The notes under the pieces are model-generated. The model was not told where the DNA came from. It did not search any database and was given only the letters and a program-made list of their open reading frames with translations. Source: Bacteroidales bacterium (GTDB taxonomy: Bacteria > Bacteroidota > Bacteroidia > Bacteroidales > F082). From it: 64,000 nt of DNA. Location of the stretch: contig JANJXG010000117.1 of NCBI GenBank assembly GCA_024709145.1, positions 1 to 64,000 of the forward strand. Direction: 5' to 3'. The position numbers and the translations under genes are program-made. Positions 52,010-60,566 of this stretch are shown piece by piece (the first letter of the stretch is position 1; each line of letters opens with the position of its first letter).

Positions 52010-52774
52010 ATGTCGGTCAAACGGTTTTTTTTATTCCTTGTTGCTTTACTTGCTCCTGTTCACAGCCTGTGGGCTCAGCGTCAGGTAAGTGATACAGTGA
52101 TCTCCAGCTTTCTCTTCCAGGCCAGCTACGGACTGCAGTTTCCGGGCAAGGACCTCTCCGCGCAATTTGGTGTGAATTCATCTTTAGGTGCTGTGCTGAG
52201 TTATAAAACCAATAAAAACTGGCTCTGGAGCGCTCAGGCCGGATTTATCTTTGGCGATAAGGTAAAAGGTCGCGAGAGCCTTTTGGCAAATATCAGCACT
52301 CCGGCAGGCGAAATAATCGATGGAAACGGGACATACACCAGCCTCAGCCTCTTTGAAAGAGGCTATCACATTCAGGCTAAAATATCAAAATTGTTTGCCG
52401 TCGCGGGCCCAAACCCTAATTCAGGAATTTATATTTCCGCAGGTTTAGGATATCTGGCTCATCGAATCCGAATTGAAACTCAGTTTGGTTCTGCTCCGCA
52501 AATTATGGGTGACTATGCCAAAGGCTACGACCGCTTGCGTGGTGGCTTTGCCCACTCTGCCGAAGCAGGATACATGTTCATGAGCAACTCCCGTGTCCTA
52601 AACTTTAGTGTTGGTTTCGAATTCATTCAGGCATTTACCAAGAGCTTGCGGGATTATCAATTCGACCTGATGCGGGGTGATCCAAACAGCTACACAGATC
52701 ATTACTATGGCATCAGATTAAACTGGATGATACCAGCCTACCAAAGGGCTCCCCAAAAGTATTATTACTATTAA
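52010..52774 (+). CDS. Outer-membrane beta-barrel protein, unknown function
   Basis: A 254-residue exported protein with signal peptide (cleavage after LWAQ). It reads as a small outer-membrane barrel with alternating aromatic strands (SYGLQFPGKDLSAQFGVNSSLGAVLSYK; GLGYLAHRIRIETQFG; DHYYGIRLNWMIPAYQ) and an aromatic-rich end PQKYYYY. No family assigned. The waaA gene starts one base after its stop, so the two are translationally linked. The pairing hints at an outer-membrane or LPS role but proves none. Confidence 0.72.
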   Translation: MSVKRFFLFLVALLAPVHSLWAQRQVSDTVISSFLFQASYGLQFPGKDLSAQFGVNSSLGAVLSYKTNKNWLWSAQAGFIFGDKVKGRESLLANISTPAGEIIDGNGTYTSLSLFERGYHIQAKISKLFAVAGPNPNSGIYISAGLGYLAHRIRIETQFGSAPQIMGDYAKGYDRLRGGFAHSAEAGYMFMSNSRVLNFSVGFEFIQAFTKSLRDYQFDLMRGDPNSYTDHYYGIRLNWMIPAYQRAPQKYYYY

Positions 52775-52775
52775 T

Positions 52776-53993
52776 ATGCTATTTAGAAGTCTCTATACTA
52801 TTGGGATACTGCTATATACATTAGCCATCAGATTTGCAGCTGCTTTCAATGACAAAGCAGCCCAGTGGGTTGAAGGACGAAAAAATCAGACTTTTCCGGC
52901 GAATAACAATGCTGCTTATATCTGGTTTCATGCTGCTTCACTCGGTGAATTTGAGCAAGGCCGGCCACTGATTGAAGCCATTAAAAAACATTGGCCTGAA
53001 AAGAAAATTCTACTCAGTTTCTTTTCTCCTTCAGGTTATGAGATCAGAAAAAACTATGAGCTTGCCTCCAAAGTTATATACCTGCCTGCTGACACCCCTT
53101 CGAAGGCAAGGCATTTACTCGATTCCTTTCACATTGAAATGGCATTTTTCATCAAATACGAATTTTGGTTCAATTATTTGAACGAGTTGAGAAAACGCCG
53201 GATTCCCACCTATTTTGTTTCGGCTAAATTCAGACAAAATCATATGTTTTTTCGTTGGTACGGAGGTTGGTTCAGTCAACAACTTAAGCATGTAAATCAT
53301 TTTTTCGTTCAGGATGAAAATTCAGCCAAATTAATTGAATCTCTTGGTATAAAACAGTATACAGTTACAGGCGACACCCGTTTTGATCGTGTTTACAGAT
53401 TAAGCCGGCAAGCGATGCCTTTGCCAAAAATTGAAGCTTTTGCCCGAGGACGACGGTTGTTTGTGATCGGTAGTTCATGGCCTTCCGATGAAAAAATCCT
53501 CATTGAGTCTTTGGGACTGCTTCCCAAAACCCATGCTGTGGTTATTGCACCTCACGACATTTCAGGAAAACATCTGGCTGAGATCAGTCAAAGCCTCAAA
53601 TCCGAAAGCATCAGGTATTCTGATTTTAACGAACAAAAAGATTACAACATACTCATTATCGATAACATAGGTTTGCTTTCGAGCATCTACCGTTATGCAG
53701 ATTTTGCCTGGATAGGCGGAGGTTTTGGGCATGCCATCCACAACATCCAGGAGGCTGTGGCTTATGGTTGCCCGGTGATGTTTGGGCCAAACTACCACCG
53801 TTTCGCTGAAGCTGTTGACCTGATTAAGCTGGGAGGAGCGTTTGAAGTAAACTCCACAAATAAATTGAATGAAATGATCAGGAAATTCATTCACGAACCT
53901 GGTTTTCGTTTGAAAGCATCAGAAGTATGTCGTCTATACGTTGGTAATCAAATCGGTGCAACAGACAAAATCATGGCCGTAGTCTTTGGATAA
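52776..53993 (+). CDS. waaA: 3-deoxy-D-manno-octulosonic acid (Kdo) transferase
   Basis: A 405-residue inner-membrane-associated glycosyltransferase that adds Kdo from CMP-Kdo to lipid A precursor. A hydrophobic N-terminal helix (TIGILLYTLAIRFAAAF) anchors it. The GT30 core has WFHAASLGEFEQGRPLI with the catalytic Glu, KYEFWFNYL, VTGDTRFDRV and EAVAYGCPVMFGPNYHRF. It indicates a Gram-negative outer membrane. The start codon lies one base after the preceding gene's stop. Confidence 0.95.
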   Translation: MLFRSLYTIGILLYTLAIRFAAAFNDKAAQWVEGRKNQTFPANNNAAYIWFHAASLGEFEQGRPLIEAIKKHWPEKKILLSFFSPSGYEIRKNYELASKVIYLPADTPSKARHLLDSFHIEMAFFIKYEFWFNYLNELRKRRIPTYFVSAKFRQNHMFFRWYGGWFSQQLKHVNHFFVQDENSAKLIESLGIKQYTVTGDTRFDRVYRLSRQAMPLPKIEAFARGRRLFVIGSSWPSDEKILIESLGLLPKTHAVVIAPHDISGKHLAEISQSLKSESIRYSDFNEQKDYNILIIDNIGLLSSIYRYADFAWIGGGFGHAIHNIQEAVAYGCPVMFGPNYHRFAEAVDLIKLGGAFEVNSTNKLNEMIRKFIHEPGFRLKASEVCRLYVGNQIGATDKIMAVVFG

Positions 53994-54073
53994 TTTCTAT
54001 GGCAGCCATATTGGTGATGAACATTGACTTGGCCTAATTTCATCAGTAGACAACCCTACACGCTGGCTTTTAT

Positions 54074-54081
54074 TACCTTTG
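54074..54081 (+). promoter_or_regulatory. Promoter of the aminopeptidase gene, -7 element
   Basis: TACCTTTG, 22 nt before the start codon. Confidence 0.45.
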
Positions 54082-54103
54082 CAAGCGATTCAACTTTCAC
54101 AAA

Positions 54104-55537
54104 ATGCACATTCAAATTGACTTTACCACAACTTCATCAGGCAATCAAATCGTTTTGTTAAATGCAAAATACGACCTTAATCAACTGACCTTTAGCCCGG
54201 AAGAAATTAATTATATTTCTGCTCAGCGCGATAAATTAAAAAAGGATTGGGTTGCAATTCCACGGTTTCCTTATTGGACGATTCTTGCATTTTCAAAGGA
54301 CCATCAAGAACAGCCCATCGTTTTGGAAAACAGAAGACGCCAGGGATTCGCCATACTCAGTTTTTTGAATCAAAATGGCTGCAGCGAGGCTGTGCTGTCA
54401 GGTATAGAGAAGAATGAAAATGAAAATGAGGCATTTATTGAAGGTATGATACTGGGAAATTATCAATTCCTGAAATACCGAAAAGATGCTGAAGACAAAC
54501 TGAACGCTTTCAGGAAACTGCAGCTCATGCCCGAAACCCTGGATGAGAAAAGACTCGATCGGCTAAAGATTACAACTGAAGCTGTGATGTGGGCACGCAA
54601 TCTTGTGAACGAGCCCTTAAACTCCCTCAATGCAGAGGATCTGGCTGAACAAATCAGCCAGGAAGTGAAAAAAGCTGGTGGTAAAGCAGAAATATTTAAT
54701 AAAAAGAAAATTGAGGCGTTGAAAATGGGTGGCTTGCTTGCTGTGAACAGAGGGAGTATTGATCCGCCTACTTTCACAATACTTGAGTGGAAGCCCGATT
54801 TACCTGTCAGCAACAAACCCATTGTACTGGTCGGAAAAGGTGTTGTATACGACACCGGCGGCATGAGCCTGAAGCCGGCCAATTCGATGGATACCATGAA
54901 GTGTGATATGTCGGGAAGTGCCACCGCATCGGCTGTGTTGGCAGCTGCAGCACGAATGCAATTGCCAGTTCACCTGATAGCCTTAGTTCCGGCTACTGAC
55001 AACAGGGTGGATGGCAATGCCTATGTTCCGGGCGATGTGATCACGATGTTTGATGGCACAACAGTTGAAGTGTTGAACACCGATGCTGAAGGAAGGCTTT
55101 TGCTGGCCGATGCTTTGACTTATGCCAAAAAATTTGATCCTGAACTGGTGATTACATTTGCAACATTAACCGGTGCCGCCACCAGAGCCATTGGAAGTCA
55201 GGGTATTGTAGCTATGCAGGTGAAAGCAGACAAGGATTTTGAACAATTAACAAAGTCCGGTTTATACGTTCATGAGCGCCTTGCAGCATTTCCCATGTGG
55301 GATGAATATAAAGAACAATTAAAATCGGAAATTGCTGATTTGAAAAACATTGGCGGAGCGGAAGCAGGAATGATCACAGCAGCAAAATTTCTTGAGCATT
55401 TCACTGATTATCCTTTTATTCATCTCGACATTGCAGGTACAGCCTACCTGGAAAAACGCGACAGCTACCGGGGTTTTGGCGGAACAGGCATTGGTATCCG
55501 GCTCATACTCGATTTTCTTCACCGAAAAATCGACTAA
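54104..55537 (+). CDS. Leucyl aminopeptidase (M17 family)
   Basis: A 477-residue dinuclear-zinc aminopeptidase of the cytosolic leucyl aminopeptidase family. The metal-binding and catalytic motifs are intact: VGKGVVYDTGGMSLKPANSM, KCDMSGSATA, PATDNRVDGNAYVPGDVI and the signature NTDAEGRLLLADALTY. The N-terminal domain is the usual weakly conserved regulatory or DNA-binding part. No signal peptide. It is likely involved in peptide turnover. Convergent with the next gene, 16 nt apart. Confidence 0.95.
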   Translation: MHIQIDFTTTSSGNQIVLLNAKYDLNQLTFSPEEINYISAQRDKLKKDWVAIPRFPYWTILAFSKDHQEQPIVLENRRRQGFAILSFLNQNGCSEAVLSGIEKNENENEAFIEGMILGNYQFLKYRKDAEDKLNAFRKLQLMPETLDEKRLDRLKITTEAVMWARNLVNEPLNSLNAEDLAEQISQEVKKAGGKAEIFNKKKIEALKMGGLLAVNRGSIDPPTFTILEWKPDLPVSNKPIVLVGKGVVYDTGGMSLKPANSMDTMKCDMSGSATASAVLAAAARMQLPVHLIALVPATDNRVDGNAYVPGDVITMFDGTTVEVLNTDAEGRLLLADALTYAKKFDPELVITFATLTGAATRAIGSQGIVAMQVKADKDFEQLTKSGLYVHERLAAFPMWDEYKEQLKSEIADLKNIGGAEAGMITAAKFLEHFTDYPFIHLDIAGTAYLEKRDSYRGFGGTGIGIRLILDFLHRKID

Positions 55538-55553
55538 CCATCATCGCTCATAA

Positions 55554-55952
55554 TCAGGAAATATCTATCAGATTTAAGAAATCAAGGTAGTGAGGGGCAT
55601 CTATACCAAAAGTCTGAACCTCCTTACCCATGATTTTGTAGGTACTTCGCTGACCGGCAATTTTTGAGAAATGGAGCTCAAAGAGTTTTCCCGTTTCATC
55701 ACGCATTTGCACCATTACGAGGTTATCGTTGAGTTCCGAATGCAACTTACCATGACAAATCGGGCAGTGAAACTCATATTTCTCACCTTCAATCAGTTGC
55801 TGCGAAGGATGGTAAATAGTCTGATAATTGCCGGCTTCGGGGTTCATAAGTAACAACATACCAGTTTGGTTGGCATGTTTAATTGAAAGAATCAGGTGGC
55901 TGTCAACCAGCAGATGTCCATTACAAATGGGACACATATAATCTGTTGTCAT
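55554..55952 (-). CDS. Small protein with two CPIC zinc knuckles
   Basis: A 132-residue soluble protein. Two CPICxG motifs (MCPICNGHLLVDS near residue 7; HCPICHGKLHSELN near residue 63) each start a similar strand pattern, so the protein looks like a duplicated unit that probably binds zinc. The C-terminal part (LHFSKIAGQRSTYKIMGKEVQTFG) is conserved in character with small Bacteroidota proteins of unknown function. Role unknown; a redox- or stress-sensing zinc protein is conceivable. Confidence 0.7.
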   Translation of the reverse strand: MTTDYMCPICNGHLLVDSHLILSIKHANQTGMLLLMNPEAGNYQTIYHPSQQLIEGEKYEFHCPICHGKLHSELNDNLVMVQMRDETGKLFELHFSKIAGQRSTYKIMGKEVQTFGIDAPHYLDFLNLIDIS

Positions 55953-56060
55953 AACCTTGAGATTTTAACCATTAAGCACTACTAAAATACGGCAAAAAAT
56001 GAAAAAAATCAATTGCTTTTTGTCAAAAGATGCTGTATATTTAACTTAAATTTTACAACC

Positions 56061-56744
56061 ATGTCAATAGATCTTGTCCAATACCTGAATGATCGTGATC
56101 AAAAACACGAATCAGGGCAGTCAACAATTCGTCCATTTATTACCATCTCGCGTGAAACAGGCTGTCACAGTCGGTCAATTGCCAATCAACTACAGCAGGA
56201 AATTTATCGTCTAACAGCTAAAAAATGGCCGGTTATATCAAAAGAATTAATTCTTGACGCAGCCAAAGAACTTGATATCAACCCTTTGCAGGTGAAACAT
56301 ATTCTCAACGCCCACGAGAAAAACCACCTTGAAGAAATCCTGCTGGCTTTTGGCGAACACAGGTACAAAAGTTACCAAAATGTTCAAAATACATTAAAAA
56401 ATTTTATTAGCCAGGTTGCAGCAAATGGTCACAACATTATCATTGGACGTGCTGGTGCTATCATAACTTCTGGCATGGCCGGGGGAATCCACGTCCGACT
56501 GATGGCTCCACTGCCATGGCGTGTCAAAAGTATTAGCCAGCAAATGGAGATCAGCGAACATGAAGCTGCCAATTTTGTGAAGGAAACTGACCAAAAAAGA
56601 AATAAACTATACATGTTATTTAGTGGAAAAGAACTCCGTCAGGATTTTTTCGATCTAATTGTTAACAATCAAAGAATTTCTGATAAAGAGATTGTTTCGC
56701 TCATTCTACTATCCATGGAGCAAAGAGGTTTCCTTAAAAAATAA
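56061..56744 (+). CDS. Cytidylate kinase-like family protein
   Basis: A 227-residue nucleoside-phosphate-kinase-like protein of the cytidylate kinase-like group (AAK_6 type). It starts at the ATG at 56061; the ORF extends to 56013 without added homology. The phosphate-loop region FITISRETGCHSRSIANQL replaces the usual GxxGxGKS, as in this group. Later motifs are NIIIGRAGAIIT and HVRLMAPLPWRVK, typical of the family. Substrate and role are unknown. Not the essential Cmk, which is not in the window. Confidence 0.8.
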   Translation: MSIDLVQYLNDRDQKHESGQSTIRPFITISRETGCHSRSIANQLQQEIYRLTAKKWPVISKELILDAAKELDINPLQVKHILNAHEKNHLEEILLAFGEHRYKSYQNVQNTLKNFISQVAANGHNIIIGRAGAIITSGMAGGIHVRLMAPLPWRVKSISQQMEISEHEAANFVKETDQKRNKLYMLFSGKELRQDFFDLIVNNQRISDKEIVSLILLSMEQRGFLKK

Positions 56745-56775
56745 CTTCTTGCTACTCAGCTCGTTTTCGTTTTAG

Positions 56776-56783
56776 TATATTTG
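56776..56783 (+). promoter_or_regulatory. Promoter of the lipoprotein gene, -7 element
   Basis: TATATTTG, 20 nt before the ATG at 56804. Confidence 0.45.
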
Positions 56784-56803
56784 CCGAATTAAGATTTTGA
56801 CTT

Positions 56804-57823
56804 ATGGGAAATGGGCTGTATTTAACCAGTACGGTTTTCAAGTTGCTGGTTTTCACCTCATTGGTATTTATTTCCTCCTGCGTTAGAAAAGCCGACAAGC
56901 CTGAGGCTCAAAAATATCTCAGGGCTTTTGATGCTGAGTTGATGCAACATAGCCGAAGGATCGCCCGATCCGATGGGATGCAGGCCCTCTCCCGTTTGCT
57001 GAATCTACCATCTGCTCCATTACCCCTGATCTATTCAAATACGGTCGATTCTTCCGGAAACAGAGGCTATAGCCTCGAAGTTGCATGTGGCAGTTTTTCT
57101 TTTGACGAACAAAATCAACTTTGGGTCGAAAATCAAGCCCCACAAGATAGCTCGAAGCTACAGCTTATGTTTCAAAACACTGAAGGTCAGTGGCTATGCT
57201 GCAGAATTTATGATTATACTGAGCAACCAACCGCTTTGGGATTGATGTTTCCTACCCGGCTAAACGCCACGATCATGAAACAGGAACATGAATTAGTCAA
57301 AGTTAAAGTCAAATCTGATATAGCTTATGGTTTTCCGGCCTCCGCAACTGCCGAGATCACCCTTGCTGGTTATGATTTCAAGATGAATTTAACCACTACT
57401 TTTCACAACCATAAACAGGCAACACTGCAAACGGATGCCTGGATCAAGCGGGACAGAAAGGAAGTGGTAGCAGCTGTCATGAAGTCAGATGTGAAAATCA
57501 GCGAACATAATACATTGACCTACAATGAAAAACATTTACGCCTGGAAGCATTTCCTTTGATTATGGAACTAAGGTCGGCCTACGACTTTTCTCAATCAAG
57601 TGCCAATGATTTTTTCAACCAATGGAACAGAAAAAGCAAAGTCTGGCTATATTCACAAGATGGTGTTTCGTTGGGTGAATTAATTTTAAAACGCCCTTCC
57701 GGCAAGGACAGATTAAACATTTTCATTCAATATCACGACGGCACGGATGAAAATCTGGAAGATTTGATGCTCTTGGTAAAATCAGTACTTAACGTGAAAA
57801 TCGTACCCTACCGCCCTTATTGA
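56804..57823 (+). CDS. Lipoprotein, unknown function
   Basis: A 339-residue lipoprotein (signal ending VFISSC). The mature part is beta-rich with a long mixed sequence; strands alternate in the middle (YGFPASATAEITLAGYDFKMNL). I recognise no domain. It stands alone with its own promoter and overlaps the 3' end of the convergent fucosidase gene by 7 bp. Envelope-located by signal, function unknown. Confidence 0.7.
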   Translation: MGNGLYLTSTVFKLLVFTSLVFISSCVRKADKPEAQKYLRAFDAELMQHSRRIARSDGMQALSRLLNLPSAPLPLIYSNTVDSSGNRGYSLEVACGSFSFDEQNQLWVENQAPQDSSKLQLMFQNTEGQWLCCRIYDYTEQPTALGLMFPTRLNATIMKQEHELVKVKVKSDIAYGFPASATAEITLAGYDFKMNLTTTFHNHKQATLQTDAWIKRDRKEVVAAVMKSDVKISEHNTLTYNEKHLRLEAFPLIMELRSAYDFSQSSANDFFNQWNRKSKVWLYSQDGVSLGELILKRPSGKDRLNIFIQYHDGTDENLEDLMLLVKSVLNVKIVPYRPY

Positions 57824-59277
57824 GAAAATTCGAAAACCAATGCTTGCGAAGAGTGGCTGCTGCTGTGCATTCCTTTGGTCATCTTAATGTATTGTCTACC
57901 AGACTTTTCTTCTATTTTCACCTTTTCCTTTGTAGCCATACAGAAAGCTGAAATGCCCTTTTTCACCAGTCCTTCAGGCAGGGTAAGTTCATTAAGTTCT
58001 GTGATTTGTTGATTGTTTAAATGAATGGCATACCATTTTTTTCCATCGTTCGACTGTGTAAAGTACCATGAATCAATGTTATAAGGAAACATCGGTTTAG
58101 TTTCGTAAATTGCCTTCCCATTGATTTGCATCCATTCACCAACTTGCTTCAATCTTTTGTAGACTTCAGGAACAAAATCACCAGTTTTGTCCGGACCAAT
58201 ACCCAAAAGCAGATTACCTCCCCTGGCAACAATTTTTACAAGCGTATGAATCACCCATTCCACACTTTTATAATTTTCATCAGGCCCGGTGCTGTACCAG
58301 CTATCACCTAAAGTGATGCAGCTTTCCCAGGGATAAGCCGGAACATCGACCGGAATTTGCTGCTCAGGTGTACGATAATTTTCAAATTCGCCATGAACCG
58401 TTCGGTCAACAATCAGGATACCGGGTTGATTTTTTCTTGCCATAGCTGCAATTGATTGCATATTAATATCTTGTATCCAACCATATTTTCCAATCCAGGG
58501 TAATGTTTCAGCCGTTAGCGAATTTGCAGGCCTCACCCAGCCACCATCCAGCCATAGAATATCCACTTTACCGTAGTTCTCCATCAGCTCCCTGATTTGA
58601 CTGAAGGTAAATTGTTTGAAGCGCTCCCATTTTTCAGGGTACTTTTCAGGGTCATAGTTAACGTTCCGGTCTTTGGGTGGAAACCTTGGCCACCAATAAT
58701 CCTTATGATGCCAATCAGGCTTACTGAAATAAGCACCGATTGCCAGCCCTTCACTGCGAAAAGCGTCAAATACAGCTTTTGTAACATCACTCTTTGGATG
58801 AGAAGAAAACCTGCTTTCAGCTGAGGTTATGCGATATTCTGTTTGTTTGCTGTCGAACATACAAAAACCGTCGTGGTGTTTAGTTGTAAAAACAACATAA
58901 CGGATGCCTGCGTTTTTGGCGGCAGCTGCCCAGCCCTCAGGATTAAACTGATCGGGATAAAAGCTGCTATAGATATTTTCATAAGCAAGTTTGTAGGCGT
59001 TATAATCATCGCTAAAAGGCCCTTTACGTTCACACCAGGGCTCGTCTTCAGGGCATAGGCTCCAGCTCTCGACAACCCCCCACTCGCTGTATGGTCCCCA
59101 GTGAATAATGAGGCCAAATTTCCAGTCCTTCCATTGTCGTAGCTTTTGGGCAACAACGGTATCAGAAGGCCAGATATATTCAGCAATCGATTGGTTTTCC
59201 ATTTCTTGCCCAGTGATGTTTTGGACAAATACCAAAAAAAAACATCCCGAAATAAATAAGATCATTTTCGTTTTCAT
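57817..59277 (-). CDS. Alpha-L-fucosidase (GH29), second copy
   Basis: A 486-residue secreted fucosidase with signal peptide (MKTKMILFISGCFFLVFVQN, cleavage after TGQ). Catalytic-domain motifs are DWKFGLIIHWGPYSEWGVVESW, TTKHHDGFCMFDSK, and the nucleophile loop VDILWLDGGWV. It ends soon after the barrel with a short C-terminal beta region and has no PA14 module, unlike the 41.4 kb fucosidase. Insertion residues (CPEDEPWCERKGPF) in the N-terminal part suggest a different subgroup or substrate. It is a single gene outside the GH20 cluster. Confidence 0.93.
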   Translation of the reverse strand: MKTKMILFISGCFFLVFVQNITGQEMENQSIAEYIWPSDTVVAQKLRQWKDWKFGLIIHWGPYSEWGVVESWSLCPEDEPWCERKGPFSDDYNAYKLAYENIYSSFYPDQFNPEGWAAAAKNAGIRYVVFTTKHHDGFCMFDSKQTEYRITSAESRFSSHPKSDVTKAVFDAFRSEGLAIGAYFSKPDWHHKDYWWPRFPPKDRNVNYDPEKYPEKWERFKQFTFSQIRELMENYGKVDILWLDGGWVRPANSLTAETLPWIGKYGWIQDINMQSIAAMARKNQPGILIVDRTVHGEFENYRTPEQQIPVDVPAYPWESCITLGDSWYSTGPDENYKSVEWVIHTLVKIVARGGNLLLGIGPDKTGDFVPEVYKRLKQVGEWMQINGKAIYETKPMFPYNIDSWYFTQSNDGKKWYAIHLNNQQITELNELTLPEGLVKKGISAFCMATKEKVKIEEKSGRQYIKMTKGMHSSSHSSQALVFEFSQ

Positions 59278-59297
59278 AAATCCTGATTTTCACTCAT

Positions 59298-59305
59298 CAA
59301 ATATA
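59298..59305 (-). promoter_or_regulatory. Promoter of the second fucosidase gene, -7 element
   Basis: TATATTTG on the minus strand, 21 nt before the start codon. Confidence 0.45.
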
Positions 59306-59387
59306 ATCATTTGAATGCAGTTACAGAATGTCCGTAATCGTTCATTATTAACTGCTCAGCCATGGTTTTGATTCAAAAAATGGGGAT

Positions 59388-59421
59388 TTTGTGAAAATAT
59401 TCACAAAAATTGATACCTTTG
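59388..59421 (+). promoter_or_regulatory. OTC promoter with CRP/FNR-type operator
   Basis: TTTG (59388-59391), a 22-nt spacer and TACCTTTG (59414-59421) form the promoter. Overlapping the -33 box is the perfect palindrome TTGTGAAAATATTCACAA (59389-59406). It fits the CRP/HcpR-class consensus TGTGA-N6-TCACA exactly. It could be an activator or repressor site. Confidence 0.75.
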
Positions 59422-59475
59422 CCAATCATTACACAGACCGAAATCAATTCATTCACACATTAATCACATAATGTT

Positions 59476-60477
59476 ATGGCATTCAATCTGAGAAACCGTA
59501 ATTTTTTAAAGTTGCTGGATTTTAGTCCACAGGAAATCAAATTTCTACTTGATTTATCGCTCGAGCTGAAGAAGGCAAAATATGCCGGAACTGAGCAACA
59601 GCGGCTCAAAGGAAAAAATATTGCATTAATTTTCGAAAAAGATTCTACACGTACACGTTGTGCCTTCGAAGTTGCAGCTTATGATCAGGGTGCCAATGTA
59701 ACTTACCTCGGACCTTCCGGGTCGCAGATCGGCAAAAAAGAATCGATGAAGGACACTGCCCGGGTCCTGGGTCGTATGTATGACGGAATTGAATACCGTG
59801 GTTATGGTCAAAGTATTGTGGAGGAACTGGGTAACTATGCCGGTGTCCCTGTGTGGAATGGTCTTACAAACGAGTTTCATCCAACACAAATTCTGGCAGA
59901 TTTCCTCACTATGATGGAGCACAGCGACAAACCATTGCATCAGGTTGCCTTTGCTTATTGCGGTGATGCCCGCAACAATATGGGTAATTCGCTGATGGTG
60001 GGTGCTGCCAAGATGGGTATGGATTTCAGAGCTGTTGCTCCCAAACAAAACTGGCCTGAAGAGGCGCTCGTTTCTACCTGCCTTGAAATTGCGAAAGAAA
60101 CAGGTGCAAAGATTACCCTTACTGAAAGTGTTGACGAGGGTGTGAAAGGAGTAGACTTCCTATATACTGATGTTTGGGTGTCGATGGGCGAACCCGATCA
60201 TGTTTGGGAAGAACGCATCAAACTGATGTTGCCATATCAGGTTAACGGAGCTATGCTCAAAAAAACTGGCAATCCAAACGTGAAATTTCTGCATTGTCTG
60301 CCAGCATTCCACAACCGTGAAACAACGATCGGAGAACAGATTTATCAGAAATTTGGCGTTGAAGCGATGGAAGTTAACGACGAAGTTTTTGAATCTCCGG
60401 CTTCACTCGTTTTTGATGAAGCAGAAAACAGACTGCATACCATTAAGGCTGTGATGGTTGCCACTTTGGGTGCATAA
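59476..60477 (+). CDS. argF/arcB: Ornithine carbamoyltransferase
   Basis: A 333-residue enzyme catalysing ornithine + carbamoyl phosphate to citrulline, or its reverse in arginine catabolism. It carries the carbamoyl-phosphate loop DSTRTR (S57 to R61), HPTQ and HCLPAF (H273-C274), and the ornithine-binding DVWVSMGE, all in the E. coli ArgF pattern. Most Bacteroidota use N-acyl-ornithine transcarbamylases with different loops, so a canonical OTC points to the arginine deiminase route (ArcB) or a transferred gene. The CRP/FNR-type operator in its promoter fits a catabolic, redox-controlled role. No other arc/arg gene adjoins it. Confidence 0.95.
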   Translation: MAFNLRNRNFLKLLDFSPQEIKFLLDLSLELKKAKYAGTEQQRLKGKNIALIFEKDSTRTRCAFEVAAYDQGANVTYLGPSGSQIGKKESMKDTARVLGRMYDGIEYRGYGQSIVEELGNYAGVPVWNGLTNEFHPTQILADFLTMMEHSDKPLHQVAFAYCGDARNNMGNSLMVGAAKMGMDFRAVAPKQNWPEEALVSTCLEIAKETGAKITLTESVDEGVKGVDFLYTDVWVSMGEPDHVWEERIKLMLPYQVNGAMLKKTGNPNVKFLHCLPAFHNRETTIGEQIYQKFGVEAMEVNDEVFESPASLVFDEAENRLHTIKAVMVATLGA

Positions 60478-60500
60478 GCTCCGATCTTAATCAATAATAA

Positions 60501-60536
60501 AAGAGGCTGTCTAAAATGCGGACAGCCTCTTTTTTA
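60501..60536. terminator. Bidirectional terminator between OTC and dihydroorotase
   Basis: GAGGCTGTC/GACAGCCTC (60503-60511 with 60521-60529), 9-nt loop, A-run before and T-run after. The stem equals that of the metK terminator. Confidence 0.9.
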
Positions 60537-60566
60537 TTGATGGCTACAAGATGAAAATTCTTTAAT

